A stretch of 64,000 nt of DNA from an uncultured bacterium (GTDB lineage: Bacteria > Spirochaetota > Leptospiria > Leptospirales > Leptonemataceae), in NCBI GenBank assembly GCA_937928085.1, contig CALFVU010000009.1:55152-119151 (forward strand), in the 5' to 3' direction. Positions 28,836 through 39,230 of the stretch are shown piece after piece. Within the stretch, counting starts at the first letter, position 1. Each line of letters begins with the position of its first letter. The translations under genes and the position numbers were made by a program. Below the pieces are notes generated by a model that saw nothing but the letters and a program-made list of their open reading frames with translations, was not told where the DNA came from and did not search any database.

Positions 28836-30986
28836 ATGATATTAACGAATTCCAAAATAAAAAAAATTAAACTAGAAAAAATTTTCGGTTCAAATGTTTT
28901 TCATATAAAAAAAATGAAGAAGTATTTAAGTAGAAATACTTTTAAAGCTTACTTAACTTCCTTAGCAGAGGGAATACCTTTGTCACTAGAGCATGCAAAT
29001 GAGATTGCTGAAGCAATGAAAAATTGGGCGCAAAAGAAAGGAGCAACGCATTTTACCCATTGGTTCCAACCGATGACTGGCTTTACAGCAGAAAAACATG
29101 ATTCTTTCCTTCAACCAATTGCTACAGGTATTGCAATAACTAAATTATCAGGTAAACAATTGATAAAAGGAGAACCCGATGCATCTTCGTTTCCTTCGGG
29201 GGGTTTGAGGAGTACTTTCGAGGCAAGAGGATATACGATTTGGGATATTAGCTCTCCAGCCTTTATAAAAGAAGAACAAAGCACAAGAGTTTTGTGTATT
29301 CCAACTGCTTTTTGTTCTTATAATGGAGAAGCTTTAGATAAGAAAACACCCTTATTGCGCAGTATGGATGCTTTATCTCAACAAGTAATTCGTATTTTAA
29401 GACTATTGGGGAATACAACTTCTAAACGAGCCTTTTCTACTGTAGGTCCCGAACAAGAATATTTTTTAATTGATAGGAAGTATTACGAAAAAAGACCCGA
29501 TTTGATTATAACTGGAAGAACTTTATTTGGTGCAAAACCTCCTAAAGGACAAGAATTAGAAGATCATTATTTTGGAAGTATAAAAGAAAGAATTACATCT
29601 TTTATGGCAGAATTGGATTATGAACTGTGGAAAATGGGAGTTTCTGCTAAAACTCGGCATAATGAGGTTGCTCCTGCCCAACATGAAATTGCTCCGAATT
29701 TCGAAAATGCAAATATAGCAGTTGATCATAATCAAATAGTGATGGAAACTTTAAAGAAAGTTGCTATACGCCATGGTTTAGTATGTTTATTACACGAAAA
29801 ACCTTTTGCTTATGTCAATGGATCCGGTAAGCATAATAACTGGTCTATTCAAACAGATGATGGAATTAATTTACTTGATCCCGGCACAACCCCACATCAA
29901 AATTTACAGTTTTTAATTTTTTTGGTTACCATTTTAAAAGCAGTTGATGATTATGCAGATTTATTAAGAATCTCTGCTGCTACTCCGGGTAATGATCACC
30001 GCTTGGGAGCGAACGAAGCGCCGCCAGCGATTATTTCTATATATTTGGGAGAAATGTTAACCTCTATTTTAGAGCAAATTTCAAATATTGATTCGAACGA
30101 TCTAAAAAATAAAAATTTTACAATTTCGAATACAAGTTTAAATTTAGGAATATCCACATTAGCTAATTTACCAAGAGATACTTCAGATAGAAATCGAACT
30201 TCTCCTTTTGCTTTTACTGGAAATAAGTTTGAATTCCGAATGGTTCCATCAACAGCTTCAATTTCTGCAGCTAATTTTACATTAAACTCAATTATAGCAG
30301 ATACATTACGAATTATTGCAGATCAGTTAGAACAAGCAGAAAACAAAGAATCAAAAGCTGTAGAAATCATTAAAGATATTTATAAAAAACATAAAAGAAT
30401 TATCTTCAATGGAAATAATTACTCAGAAGAGTGGAAAGAAGAAGCTCAACGTAGAGGATTACCTAATATCACAAATACTGTAGATGCAGCGAAAGCTATT
30501 ATTGCACAAAAAAATATAGAAATGTACGAAAGGGTAAAAGTTTTTTCCAAAAAAGAATTAGAAGCTCGCTACGAAATTGTTTTGGAAAACTATATAAAAA
30601 CAATCAAAATAGAAGCGAATACTATGATCTATATTGCACAACAAATGATTCTCCCGGCAATTAATCGTTACATTAATAATATAGCCGTATCCATCAAAAA
30701 TTTAAAAGAAGTAAATGGTGATTTTTCTGTCCAAGAAGCGATTTTAAAAGATATTAATCAAAGTTTTCTAATCTTTTACGAAAAGCTTCAATATTTAAAA
30801 GATAAAGTAAAAGAAGAGTCAACTCGTGAATTTGCTGATACTTATATGCATGCTACTTTTTTAAGAGACGAAATCTTAAACAAAGCTATGAGGGATTTAA
30901 GAACTATTACAGATTTTTTAGAAACTAGAGTAGAGAAAGAAATTTGGCCATTGCCTGACTATGTAGATCTTTTGTTTAGAGTATAG
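28836..30986 (+). CDS. glnN: Glutamine synthetase type III
   Basis: 716 aa; THWFQPMTGFTAEKHDSFLQP, SSFPSGGLRSTFEARGYT, GPEQEYFLID, KTRHNEVAPAQHEIAPNFENANIAVDHNQI, NGSGKHNNWS. Confidence 0.95.
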   Translation: MILTNSKIKKIKLEKIFGSNVFHIKKMKKYLSRNTFKAYLTSLAEGIPLSLEHANEIAEAMKNWAQKKGATHFTHWFQPMTGFTAEKHDSFLQPIATGIAITKLSGKQLIKGEPDASSFPSGGLRSTFEARGYTIWDISSPAFIKEEQSTRVLCIPTAFCSYNGEALDKKTPLLRSMDALSQQVIRILRLLGNTTSKRAFSTVGPEQEYFLIDRKYYEKRPDLIITGRTLFGAKPPKGQELEDHYFGSIKERITSFMAELDYELWKMGVSAKTRHNEVAPAQHEIAPNFENANIAVDHNQIVMETLKKVAIRHGLVCLLHEKPFAYVNGSGKHNNWSIQTDDGINLLDPGTTPHQNLQFLIFLVTILKAVDDYADLLRISAATPGNDHRLGANEAPPAIISIYLGEMLTSILEQISNIDSNDLKNKNFTISNTSLNLGISTLANLPRDTSDRNRTSPFAFTGNKFEFRMVPSTASISAANFTLNSIIADTLRIIADQLEQAENKESKAVEIIKDIYKKHKRIIFNGNNYSEEWKEEAQRRGLPNITNTVDAAKAIIAQKNIEMYERVKVFSKKELEARYEIVLENYIKTIKIEANTMIYIAQQMILPAINRYINNIAVSIKNLKEVNGDFSVQEAILKDINQSFLIFYEKLQYLKDKVKEESTREFADTYMHATFLRDEILNKAMRDLRTITDFLETRVEKEIWPLPDYVDLLFRV

Positions 30987-30989
30987 ATT

Positions 30990-31949
30990 TTATCGTAGAC
31001 TTTGTATTTGGTTATATTTCGCGAAATCTAAAAATACTTCTTTAGAAGTTTTTTTGGGAATATAACCAAATTTTCTTTTTAATTTTGTATTATCTAGGAC
31101 AGGTCTATATTGCAAAAATAAAACTTGTTCAGAAGAATATTGGCTTAATTTTAATTTATTTAAGATTTTTAGGGAAAATCTAAGTAGCTCTGGAGAAAAA
31201 AATATAATTTTTTTATTTAAAATTTCTGCGATCTCTTGAATCGTTAAGAATCCATCTCCACTTAAGTTATAAATATCTGCTTTTTTGATTTCGCAAAAAA
31301 GAGATTTTTCTAAACAATTGACTACATCTTTATCCCAAACAAAACAAAAAGGAGAAGAGGATCCTTTAATTCCAATTAAAAACTTTTTTTTAAATAAACT
31401 GGTAATTTGATTAGAGGTTTTTTCTCCTAAGATAGTACTCACTCGAAAAATAAATTGCTTCGTATGGGGATATTGTTTACTTAATAAGGCTAAATTTTTT
31501 TCTATGATTCTTTTATGATAAGAATATGCAAATTCTATATTTCCTCGTAAAGGATGATTTTCTTTTAAAGGTATTGGATTATCAGGATAGTATCCATATG
31601 CAGCACCACTTGAAGTAATGATGAATCTTTTTACCATTGAAATTGCAGAAAATTTAAAAATTTGAATTGTTGCCTTTACATCAATTTCGTATTGTTCTTC
31701 TCTTGTTAAATTTTCGGGTGGATTTACAATCGATGCAAGGTGAACTACAGCATCAATTTTATGATCCTTAATGACATTCCATATTTGTTTATCACGTATA
31801 TCCATTAAATAAAATTTTGTTTTTTTTGTAAATTCTTGTCCTTTTTTAATATCTACCGCCACAATAGTACTAATCTGTTGATTTTTTTCCAGTTGTTGAA
31901 TCAATAAGGAACCTATATATCCCGAAGCGCCGGTAACTAAAATATTCAT
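30990..31949 (-). CDS. NAD-dependent epimerase/dehydratase (SDR)
   Basis: NILVTGASGYIGSLLIQQL, VVHLASIVNPPE, SSGAAYGYYPD, YSYHKRIIE (YxxxK). Confidence 0.9.
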   Translation of the reverse strand: MNILVTGASGYIGSLLIQQLEKNQQISTIVAVDIKKGQEFTKKTKFYLMDIRDKQIWNVIKDHKIDAVVHLASIVNPPENLTREEQYEIDVKATIQIFKFSAISMVKRFIITSSGAAYGYYPDNPIPLKENHPLRGNIEFAYSYHKRIIEKNLALLSKQYPHTKQFIFRVSTILGEKTSNQITSLFKKKFLIGIKGSSSPFCFVWDKDVVNCLEKSLFCEIKKADIYNLSGDGFLTIQEIAEILNKKIIFFSPELLRFSLKILNKLKLSQYSSEQVLFLQYRPVLDNTKLKRKFGYIPKKTSKEVFLDFAKYNQIQSLR

Positions 31950-32848
31950 AAAGATTTGCTTTTACTCCAATAAAAAGCTAATGTTAAACCTGTTATAATG
32001 TGCCAGATACCCCACCATGCAGCAATCAAAGCCATTCCACCCAATCCATCAAAAAAATTAAAAATTAAAATTAGTCCCAAGCCTGAATTCTGGATTCCGA
32101 CTTCTATCGTAATTGCTCTTAATTCTCGTTCTGGAATTCTAAAAATTTTTGAAGATAAGAAACCAGAAAGAAACGCTAAAAAATTTTGTGTAAAAACCAA
32201 AAAAAATATATGTTTTATATATTTTAAAAAATAATCAAAATTAATATACAAAGCTGCTAAAACAAAAAAGCTAAAAAATAAAATAGAAAAATATTTAATA
32301 AATTTTGTAAAACGCTGAGCAAATTTTGGAAATTTATGCGAAACACTTAAACCTAACACTAAAGGTATTCCTATAATCAAAAAAATGTCAAATAACATAC
32401 TTAAAGGATTTAATTTCAACTCTCTTAATAAATTTGCTGTGTATGGATTAAGTGAGCTCCACAAACTAAAATTTAAAGGAGTTAAAGCGATTGCAAGAAT
32501 TGTAGAAAATCCAGTCATACTTACACTTAAACCTACATTCCCTTTAGCTAAAAAAGTAAAAAAATTAGAAAGATTTCCTCCTGGGCAACTTGCAACTAAG
32601 ATCATACCTAATGCCATGCTTGGAATAGGCTTTAAAATCAAAGTTAATAAAAATGTAGTAAGAGGTAATAGAAAAAATTGACTAAAAATTCCTATAAAAA
32701 AAGCTTTTTTAATTTGTAAAACATATCGAAAGTCTTGTGCTTTTAGAGAAAGAGCAATTCCGAACATAATAAAACCTAATACTAAATTTAAAGTTAACAA
32801 AGATGATGGGTTAAAATTCAAACGTATAGTATCTACTTCGCTTATCAT
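31946..32848 (-). CDS. Bile acid:Na+ symporter (BASS) family transporter
   Basis: LNLVLGFIMFGIALSLKAQDF, LVASCPGGNLSNFFTFLAKGNVGLSVSMTG, EVGIQNSGLGLILI. Confidence 0.9.
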   Translation of the reverse strand: MISEVDTIRLNFNPSSLLTLNLVLGFIMFGIALSLKAQDFRYVLQIKKAFFIGIFSQFFLLPLTTFLLTLILKPIPSMALGMILVASCPGGNLSNFFTFLAKGNVGLSVSMTGFSTILAIALTPLNFSLWSSLNPYTANLLRELKLNPLSMLFDIFLIIGIPLVLGLSVSHKFPKFAQRFTKFIKYFSILFFSFFVLAALYINFDYFLKYIKHIFFLVFTQNFLAFLSGFLSSKIFRIPERELRAITIEVGIQNSGLGLILIFNFFDGLGGMALIAAWWGIWHIITGLTLAFYWSKSKSL

Positions 32849-32863
32849 GGTTTTCCTCTTTGT

Positions 32864-34609
32864 TTATGGTTTAGGTTCTAAATGCATTTTTTTAAAGTCC
32901 ATTAACCCTGGTGCCCACATATGTAAGACTGGATCCACATCAATATGAATAACAGAACAATGTGGAAAATCTAAACATTCCTTTAAAGCTGTGATCAATT
33001 CTTGTTCATTCTTTGCCCTTTTACCTAAAGCACCCATACTACAAGCTAATTTTGCAAAATCTATTTCTTCGAAATCTGTATTGATATTTTCTTCAGGTTT
33101 TAGATGTTTTAATAAAAGAGTTTTTAATGGTTTTAAAGCAAATGATTGATTCAATTTAACCATTCCCCATTGTTTATCACAAAAAACAAGATAGATGATT
33201 TTTCTTCTATATCGTACTGCTGTTTCTATTTCCTGAGGATGAAAACCCATAGCACCATCTCCAATAAAACAAACAACAATGTTGTTTGTTGCAAAAGATG
33301 CTCCAATTGCCTGACTAATTCCAGCACCTAGCATTCCGAATTTGTAAGTAGAAATGATAGTATCTTCTTCTTTAAGTTTGATGTAAAAATGTGCCCAAAC
33401 TGCAGTGTTTCCTCCATCGATAACAAAAGTACAATTGCTTGGTATATATTGATTACAGATATGAATTACTCTTGCGGAATTTAAGCCTTTACTCTTTTTA
33501 TTTAAAATTTTTGATAATTTTCTTTTATAGTTTTCTTCTAATATTTTGATTTTTTCTTTGGTATTCCATTCAAATTCTTTTTTTGCAAATAAATGATCAT
33601 TTTTTATTAATTTTATGAATTTTTTTAAAAATGATTTGATGTCACTAACAATTCCCAATTCAATATTTCGACTCGAACCTATAATAAAGGGGTCAATATC
33701 AATTTGTATAATTTTTTGATCTTTTTGATTCCAATAGGGTTCTTTTCCCCACCAATCTGTTTCCCCCAATCTTGATCCTAAAACTAAAACAAGATCCGAA
33801 GTTTTATGAATAAAATGATTTAACTGTATGTTGGTCATAGGAATTACATTTTCTTTTTCTAAAAGTACGCCTCTTGCTCCCCAGCTATATGTAATAGGAA
33901 TTTTTAGAATTTGATTGATTTCTTTTATTTCCTCTTGTGATTTAGAGTAAATCACACCACTTCCAATATGGATCGAAGGATATTTAGAGTTTTTGAAAAG
34001 TTTTATAATCGTATCCATAAGTTCTGAATCTAAAGTAGGATATTCAATGCTACGATAATGACTTGGTTTTAAGGGAATAAATGAAATTTCTTGAATACTA
34101 TTGAGAATATCTTCCGGTACATCGATGTGAACTACACCTGGTCTTCCTTCGAAACATTTTCTGAAAGCCATTCTTGTAATTTCTGGAATTCTTTCTGGAT
34201 TTGTGATCAAAAAGCTTGCTTTAGCGAATTGTTTAATTGTCTCAGATTGTGGAAAATACTGATAAGTTCCAGGTCTAACAGGACTAACAATTCCTTCTCT
34301 TCTAAATGAAGTTATGCATAAAACTCGGTTGCCTTCAGCTTGTTCTACAATCAATCCTGGGATAATGTTGGCAACTCCCGGACCATTACTTGCAATGCAA
34401 ACACCTAGTTTTCCAGTCAATCGAGAATATGATCCTGCTATATGAGCAGCGGAGGTTTCGTGACGGGGACTAATCAAATCTATATTATATTTTTTTAAAG
34501 ATGCATATAATCCGAAATATGTACCATCTATAATTCCAAAAACTTTATCTACATTTTCTAAAGAAAGCATTTCTGCTATATAATCACCACCAGTTCTTTT
34601 TTTCTTCAT
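32864..34609 (-). CDS. Thiamine-diphosphate-dependent enzyme, acetolactate synthase-like
   Basis: GGDYIAEMLSLENVDKVFGI, RHETSAAHIAGSYSRLTGKLGVCIASNGPGVANI (catalytic Glu), GDGAMGFHPQEIETAVRY...CDKQWGMVK. Confidence 0.88.
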   Translation of the reverse strand: MKKKRTGGDYIAEMLSLENVDKVFGIIDGTYFGLYASLKKYNIDLISPRHETSAAHIAGSYSRLTGKLGVCIASNGPGVANIIPGLIVEQAEGNRVLCITSFRREGIVSPVRPGTYQYFPQSETIKQFAKASFLITNPERIPEITRMAFRKCFEGRPGVVHIDVPEDILNSIQEISFIPLKPSHYRSIEYPTLDSELMDTIIKLFKNSKYPSIHIGSGVIYSKSQEEIKEINQILKIPITYSWGARGVLLEKENVIPMTNIQLNHFIHKTSDLVLVLGSRLGETDWWGKEPYWNQKDQKIIQIDIDPFIIGSSRNIELGIVSDIKSFLKKFIKLIKNDHLFAKKEFEWNTKEKIKILEENYKRKLSKILNKKSKGLNSARVIHICNQYIPSNCTFVIDGGNTAVWAHFYIKLKEEDTIISTYKFGMLGAGISQAIGASFATNNIVVCFIGDGAMGFHPQEIETAVRYRRKIIYLVFCDKQWGMVKLNQSFALKPLKTLLLKHLKPEENINTDFEEIDFAKLACSMGALGKRAKNEQELITALKECLDFPHCSVIHIDVDPVLHMWAPGLMDFKKMHLEPKP

Positions 34610-34619
34610 AGAATTCTCC

Positions 34620-35342
34620 TTATTGTTTTGTGATAATGATGATCGAAGTAATTATTAAAATAACTCTCGTTGCCAAATTGAATCTTTCTATAGAGATTCT
34701 ATTATGAATTTTTTCTCCTAAGTATATGCCTAAGGGTAAGGCTATAAAAATTATTAAAGAAATTTTTAGTTGTTTCTCATTAATTGGATTTTGCATAAGA
34801 AGGATTGAATTAAAAATAAGCCAAATGAAAATCAGTGAGTTTCTAAATTTCCTTTTGTTAAGATTGATTTTTTGTAAACCATATACAAGAAAGGGTCCGC
34901 CAGTTGCGAAAATTGCCTGAATTGTTCCAGAAAGAAAAATCAAAAAGTTGGCAACAACTAAATTTTGTTTTAAATTTTCTTTTTTTGATAAAATTATGCT
35001 TACTTCGTATGTTGAAAGTGTTAATATAAGAATTGCTAATAATTTATTTATATTTGCATTTGTATGTTTTATAAACTCAGATATAAAAATTCCCAAAAGA
35101 AAACCTAGTCCCATAATTACAAGAATTTTTTTTAAGATAAATCCAAACTCCAACTCTCGGAATTTTAAAACTAAAAAGTAAACTCCCATTAAGATATTAA
35201 AAAAAAGAGCAATAGGTAAGATTTCATAAAAATCATAAAATAATACTCCTAAAGATAAAATGATTACATTACTGCCAAAACCTGTAATTGCTTGTACAAA
35301 AAAACCTAGAAACACAAGCACGCCTAAGATAATTTCTTGCAC
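34620..35342 (-). CDS. TauE/SafE family membrane exporter
   Basis: About 7-8 TM; FLGFFVQAITGFGSNVIILSLGVL, SGTIQAIFATGGPFLVYGLQ, LGIYLGEKIHNRI. Confidence 0.85.
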   Translation of the reverse strand: MQEIILGVLVFLGFFVQAITGFGSNVIILSLGVLFYDFYEILPIALFFNILMGVYFLVLKFRELEFGFILKKILVIMGLGFLLGIFISEFIKHTNANINKLLAILILTLSTYEVSIILSKKENLKQNLVVANFLIFLSGTIQAIFATGGPFLVYGLQKINLNKRKFRNSLIFIWLIFNSILLMQNPINEKQLKISLIIFIALPLGIYLGEKIHNRISIERFNLATRVILIITSIIIITKQ

Positions 35343-35475
35343 ATACTATTTTTGCAAAAATTATACCTAATATATTTTTTTTAAAATAAAGGTTCAGATT
35401 TTTTTTGTGCTAATCATTTAAATTTAATTGTTTAATTTTGATCATTGATTAATTTGGATCACCCATAATAGGTAT

Positions 35476-37101
35476 ATGTTATTTAATAGGAAATACGACA
35501 TCTATAAAAAAATAGAAATCGTTCATAAAAGTATTGATACAATTGGTCATGCATATGAGGATATATATCTATTTTTAGATAAAATCTTAGATTTATTAAA
35601 AAGTTTATACAATACCACAAAATCTTTTATCATACTCACTGAGCTTACGGAAAATTCTATTACATACGGAGAGTCTCCTAGTTGGTTCATTACTCCCTAT
35701 CAAAAAATATTTAAAACAAAAACTAAAGAGTCAGAAAGAGAAATAGAAATCTTAAAAGAAATCACATTAGAATATAATCAAATTTCTAAGAATATATTTC
35801 CTTCTTACAAAACCGAGGTTTATTCTAAAATGATTAAGGTTTTACAAAAATTAAAAAAAGATTATAATATATTTTATCCTATTGTATTCCAATGCGAAAT
35901 TTATGGGTTTTATTTTGGAAAATCAAATTTATATTTACAGGAGGAGGATATTTTTTTATTAGATATTCTCTCTGTATGCTTCGCATTGGCAATTCGCAAT
36001 TCTGTGATTAGAAACGAAAATAAAAGACTAAGAAGTAGAATGCTTTACGAAGAATCAGAGACTGAATTTCAGAAAGTTTATCATAGAAATTTTACTGTCC
36101 AAGTTATCCATTTAAATAAAGATGAATTTAGAGTAGCTTCACCTCAAATGAAATCCATTTTAGAAAATCTGCATAAGTTAAAAAATATTCAATTTCCTAT
36201 GTTAATAACAGGAGAAACAGGAACAGGTAAAGAGTTTATTGCAAAATATTATCATTTTATTAGTAAACCTCAAGAACCTTTTATTGCCATTAATTGTAGT
36301 GCCATACCAGAAAGTCTATGGGAAAGCGAACTTTTTGGTTATAAAAAAGGTTCTTTTACTGATGCAAAATCAGATAAAATGGGGTTATTAGAAGAAGCAA
36401 AAAAAGGTATATTATTTTTTGACGAAATTGCAGAAACCTCTTTAGAAGTCCAATCTAAATTGCTAAGACTAATTCAAGAAAAAAAATTCCGACCTATTGG
36501 TAGCACGAAAGAAGTAGAGGTTCAATGTAATTTTATTTTTGCAACGAATCAGAATTTAATAGAAAAAATACAAAAAAAACAGTTTCGTGAAGATTTATAT
36601 TTTAGAATTTCCACGATTCATATTCATCTACCTCCATTAAGAGAAAGATTAGAAGATATTATAGTTTTATTAGATTACTTTGTCAATAAATATAATAAAA
36701 TTTTTAATAGAAATTTAAGTCTGGATCAAAAAGTTTATAATTTTGTTTTAGATTTAGAGCATAATTTTTGGAGAGGAAATGTTAGAGAATTAGAAAATTT
36801 TGTGATTCAGCTTTTTGTAAACACAAAAAATGATAAATTAGTATTCGACGATATTCAAAAACATCCAAGCTTTCAGTTTAATGACATTATAAAAAATATT
36901 GAACAAACAACAGAAGAATTTCTTGGACTTGCTTCTGGAATGCAAATTCAATTCGAAGCAATGATTAAAAATGTTTCTAAAAAAATTATCTTAGAGGCGT
37001 TAAGTAAATGTAATTATAACAAAACACGAACGGCAAGACTTTTAGGGATTTCGAGAGGTAAGTTAAATTACCAAATGCGCGAGCTAAAGATTAAAGTTTA
37101 A
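35476..37101 (+). CDS. Sigma-54-dependent transcriptional activator (GAF-like sensor, AAA+, Fis HTH)
   Basis: [22 protein letters not shown] (GAFTGA position), [33 protein letters not shown]-terminal [32 protein letters not shown]. Confidence 0.93.
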   Translation: MLFNRKYDIYKKIEIVHKSIDTIGHAYEDIYLFLDKILDLLKSLYNTTKSFIILTELTENSITYGESPSWFITPYQKIFKTKTKESEREIEILKEITLEYNQISKNIFPSYKTEVYSKMIKVLQKLKKDYNIFYPIVFQCEIYGFYFGKSNLYLQEEDIFLLDILSVCFALAIRNSVIRNENKRLRSRMLYEESETEFQKVYHRNFTVQVIHLNKDEFRVASPQMKSILENLHKLKNIQFPMLITGETGTGKEFIAKYYHFISKPQEPFIAINCSAIPESLWESELFGYKKGSFTDAKSDKMGLLEEAKKGILFFDEIAETSLEVQSKLLRLIQEKKFRPIGSTKEVEVQCNFIFATNQNLIEKIQKKQFREDLYFRISTIHIHLPPLRERLEDIIVLLDYFVNKYNKIFNRNLSLDQKVYNFVLDLEHNFWRGNVRELENFVIQLFVNTKNDKLVFDDIQKHPSFQFNDIIKNIEQTTEEFLGLASGMQIQFEAMIKNVSKKIILEALSKCNYNKTRTARLLGISRGKLNYQMRELKIKV

Positions 37102-37609
37102 ATATTCTTTTAAATTTCTCTACTTTTGGTGTGATTGTATAAAAACAATAAGGATGATTCGGATTTCTTTTGTAAAAATTTTGGTGATACTCTTCTGCTT
37201 TATAAAATGCTTTGTATTCTACAATTTCCGTAACAATAGGTTTCGAAAAAAGGTTTTGAGCTTCTTTTTTGGATTGTTCTGCTATTTCTTTTTGTTTTTC
37301 GTTGTGATATAAAATAATCGATCGGTATTGGGTTCCTACGTCCGCACCCTGTCTATTAAGAGTTGTTGGATCGTGAATTTTCCAAAAAATTTCTAATATC
37401 GTTTCGTACGAAATTTTTTCTGGATTGAACTGTATTTGCACAACTTCTGCATGACCTGTTTTACCACTACAAACTTCTTCATAAGTGGGATTTTTCGTGA
37501 TGCCACCCGAATATCCCGATTCTACTTGAATTATACCTTTAACAAGTTGATAGATTGCTTCTAAGCACCAAAAACATCCGCCGCCTAATGTTGCTAATTC
37601 GAATTTCAT
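37091..37609 (-). CDS. msrA: Peptide methionine sulfoxide reductase MsrA
   Basis: [61 protein letters not shown]. Confidence 0.97.
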   Translation of the reverse strand: MKFELATLGGGCFWCLEAIYQLVKGIIQVESGYSGGITKNPTYEEVCSGKTGHAEVVQIQFNPEKISYETILEIFWKIHDPTTLNRQGADVGTQYRSIILYHNEKQKEIAEQSKKEAQNLFSKPIVTEIVEYKAFYKAEEYHQNFYKRNPNHPYCFYTITPKVEKFKRIFKL

Positions 37610-37644
37610 TATAAATTCAATAAAATCGTTGTCTTAAGATTGGC

Positions 37645-39225
37645 TTGTATTTTTTTAGTAAAATGAATTTTAAGTTTTTTTTTATATTTTTATCTCTGGT
37701 TATTTATATGGAAACTTCATTGCAAGCTATAGAGAAATCAAATATATTAGATCCATTAAAATCAAAAGTAAAAAAAATTGTATTAGATAATGGCTTACGA
37801 ATTATCTTTATGCAAAATGGTAACAATCCTACAGTGGCTCTATACTGGAAAATTCTCGCTGGTTCTTCTGATGAAAGTTCAGAAAATGCTGGCATAGCAC
37901 ATATGCTTGAACATATGTTATTTAAAGGAACTAAAACAGTAGGTACGATTGATTACGAAAAAGAAAAACATTATTTAGAGGTTTTGGATATATGGTATCA
38001 ACGATTAGACAGATATAGACATAAACTTCAAAAGGCTTCTGAAGATAAAGAAAAGGAAAATTGGAACAGAAAACTTAAAATTTTAGAAAATCGTATTGCT
38101 ATTTTAGAGCAGGAGGTTAAGAAGTATCAAATTTCAGAAGAAGATTCTATTATCTATTCTATCCACGGACAGAAAGGGTATAATGCCTATACAAGCGAAG
38201 ATGTAACGAACTATCAAATTGAGTTGCCTGCAAATCGAATTGAAGTTTGGGCAAGATTGGAATCGGATCGAATTCAAAATTCAATATTTCGGGAATTTTA
38301 TACAGAAAGAAATGTAGTCGCTGAAGAAAGAAGAATGAGGATAGAAAATAATCCTTTTGGTTATATGTATGAAAAATTTATAGAAGAAATTTATAAAGGT
38401 CATCCATATGGTTATCCAACTATAGGACCAATGGAAAATATTTTAAATTTTAAAAAAGAACAAGCCATTGATTTTTACAAAACCTACTATAGACCTGATA
38501 ATACTGTAATTGCGGTAGTTGGAAAGTTTGACGAACAACAAACTTTAAATATTATAAAAAAATATTTTTCAGGATGGGAAAAACCACAATCACCTCTTGT
38601 TAGAAAAAATGTTTCAAAATTACAGTATAAAAAAGTAGATTTGAAAATCGAAAAAGAAGCATCCCCCATTCAATTTTTAGCTTGGAAAAAGCCAAACTTT
38701 CCTGCAAAAGAAAATTTAGTGTTAGAAATCCTAGCAGATATTCTAGTAGGTAGAATAGATACACGTTTACAAAAGAAATTGGTCGAAGAGCAAAAATATG
38801 CATCTAATATTGTTATTTATACTACAGAACCAGGGGAGCGTTACGAAAATTTATTTTTGTTAGTTATTTTTCCTAATCTATCGATTATGAAAGATCCAAA
38901 AGACAAAAAAGAATTACAAGAGCTTTTCTTTAAAATTCAAAATTCAATCTACGAAGAGTTTGAACTTATACAAAAAAATGGTGTAAAAGAAGAAGAATTA
39001 AATCGAGTAAAACAAATGTCTTTAACTAAATTCATCAAAAAAATTCGATCAAACTCTTATTTGGCAGATTTATTGACTTATTACGAATTGGTCTATGGTG
39101 ATTATTCTATTCTTTTTGATTATTATACAATGATTGAATCAATTAGTTCTGATGACATTAAAAATGTTATCCTTACATATTTAAAACCTGATTTGGTTTA
39201 TAAAGCAGAATTATATACTAAATAA
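37645..39225 (+). CDS. M16 family zinc metallopeptidase (catalytic, HxxEH)
   Basis: Signal-like N-terminus; VLDNGLRIIFMQN; AHMLEHMLFKGT; ERNVVAEERRMRIENNP. Confidence 0.93.
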   Translation: MYFFSKMNFKFFFIFLSLVIYMETSLQAIEKSNILDPLKSKVKKIVLDNGLRIIFMQNGNNPTVALYWKILAGSSDESSENAGIAHMLEHMLFKGTKTVGTIDYEKEKHYLEVLDIWYQRLDRYRHKLQKASEDKEKENWNRKLKILENRIAILEQEVKKYQISEEDSIIYSIHGQKGYNAYTSEDVTNYQIELPANRIEVWARLESDRIQNSIFREFYTERNVVAEERRMRIENNPFGYMYEKFIEEIYKGHPYGYPTIGPMENILNFKKEQAIDFYKTYYRPDNTVIAVVGKFDEQQTLNIIKKYFSGWEKPQSPLVRKNVSKLQYKKVDLKIEKEASPIQFLAWKKPNFPAKENLVLEILADILVGRIDTRLQKKLVEEQKYASNIVIYTTEPGERYENLFLLVIFPNLSIMKDPKDKKELQELFFKIQNSIYEEFELIQKNGVKEEELNRVKQMSLTKFIKKIRSNSYLADLLTYYELVYGDYSILFDYYTMIESISSDDIKNVILTYLKPDLVYKAELYTK

Positions 39226-39230
39226 AGTTT

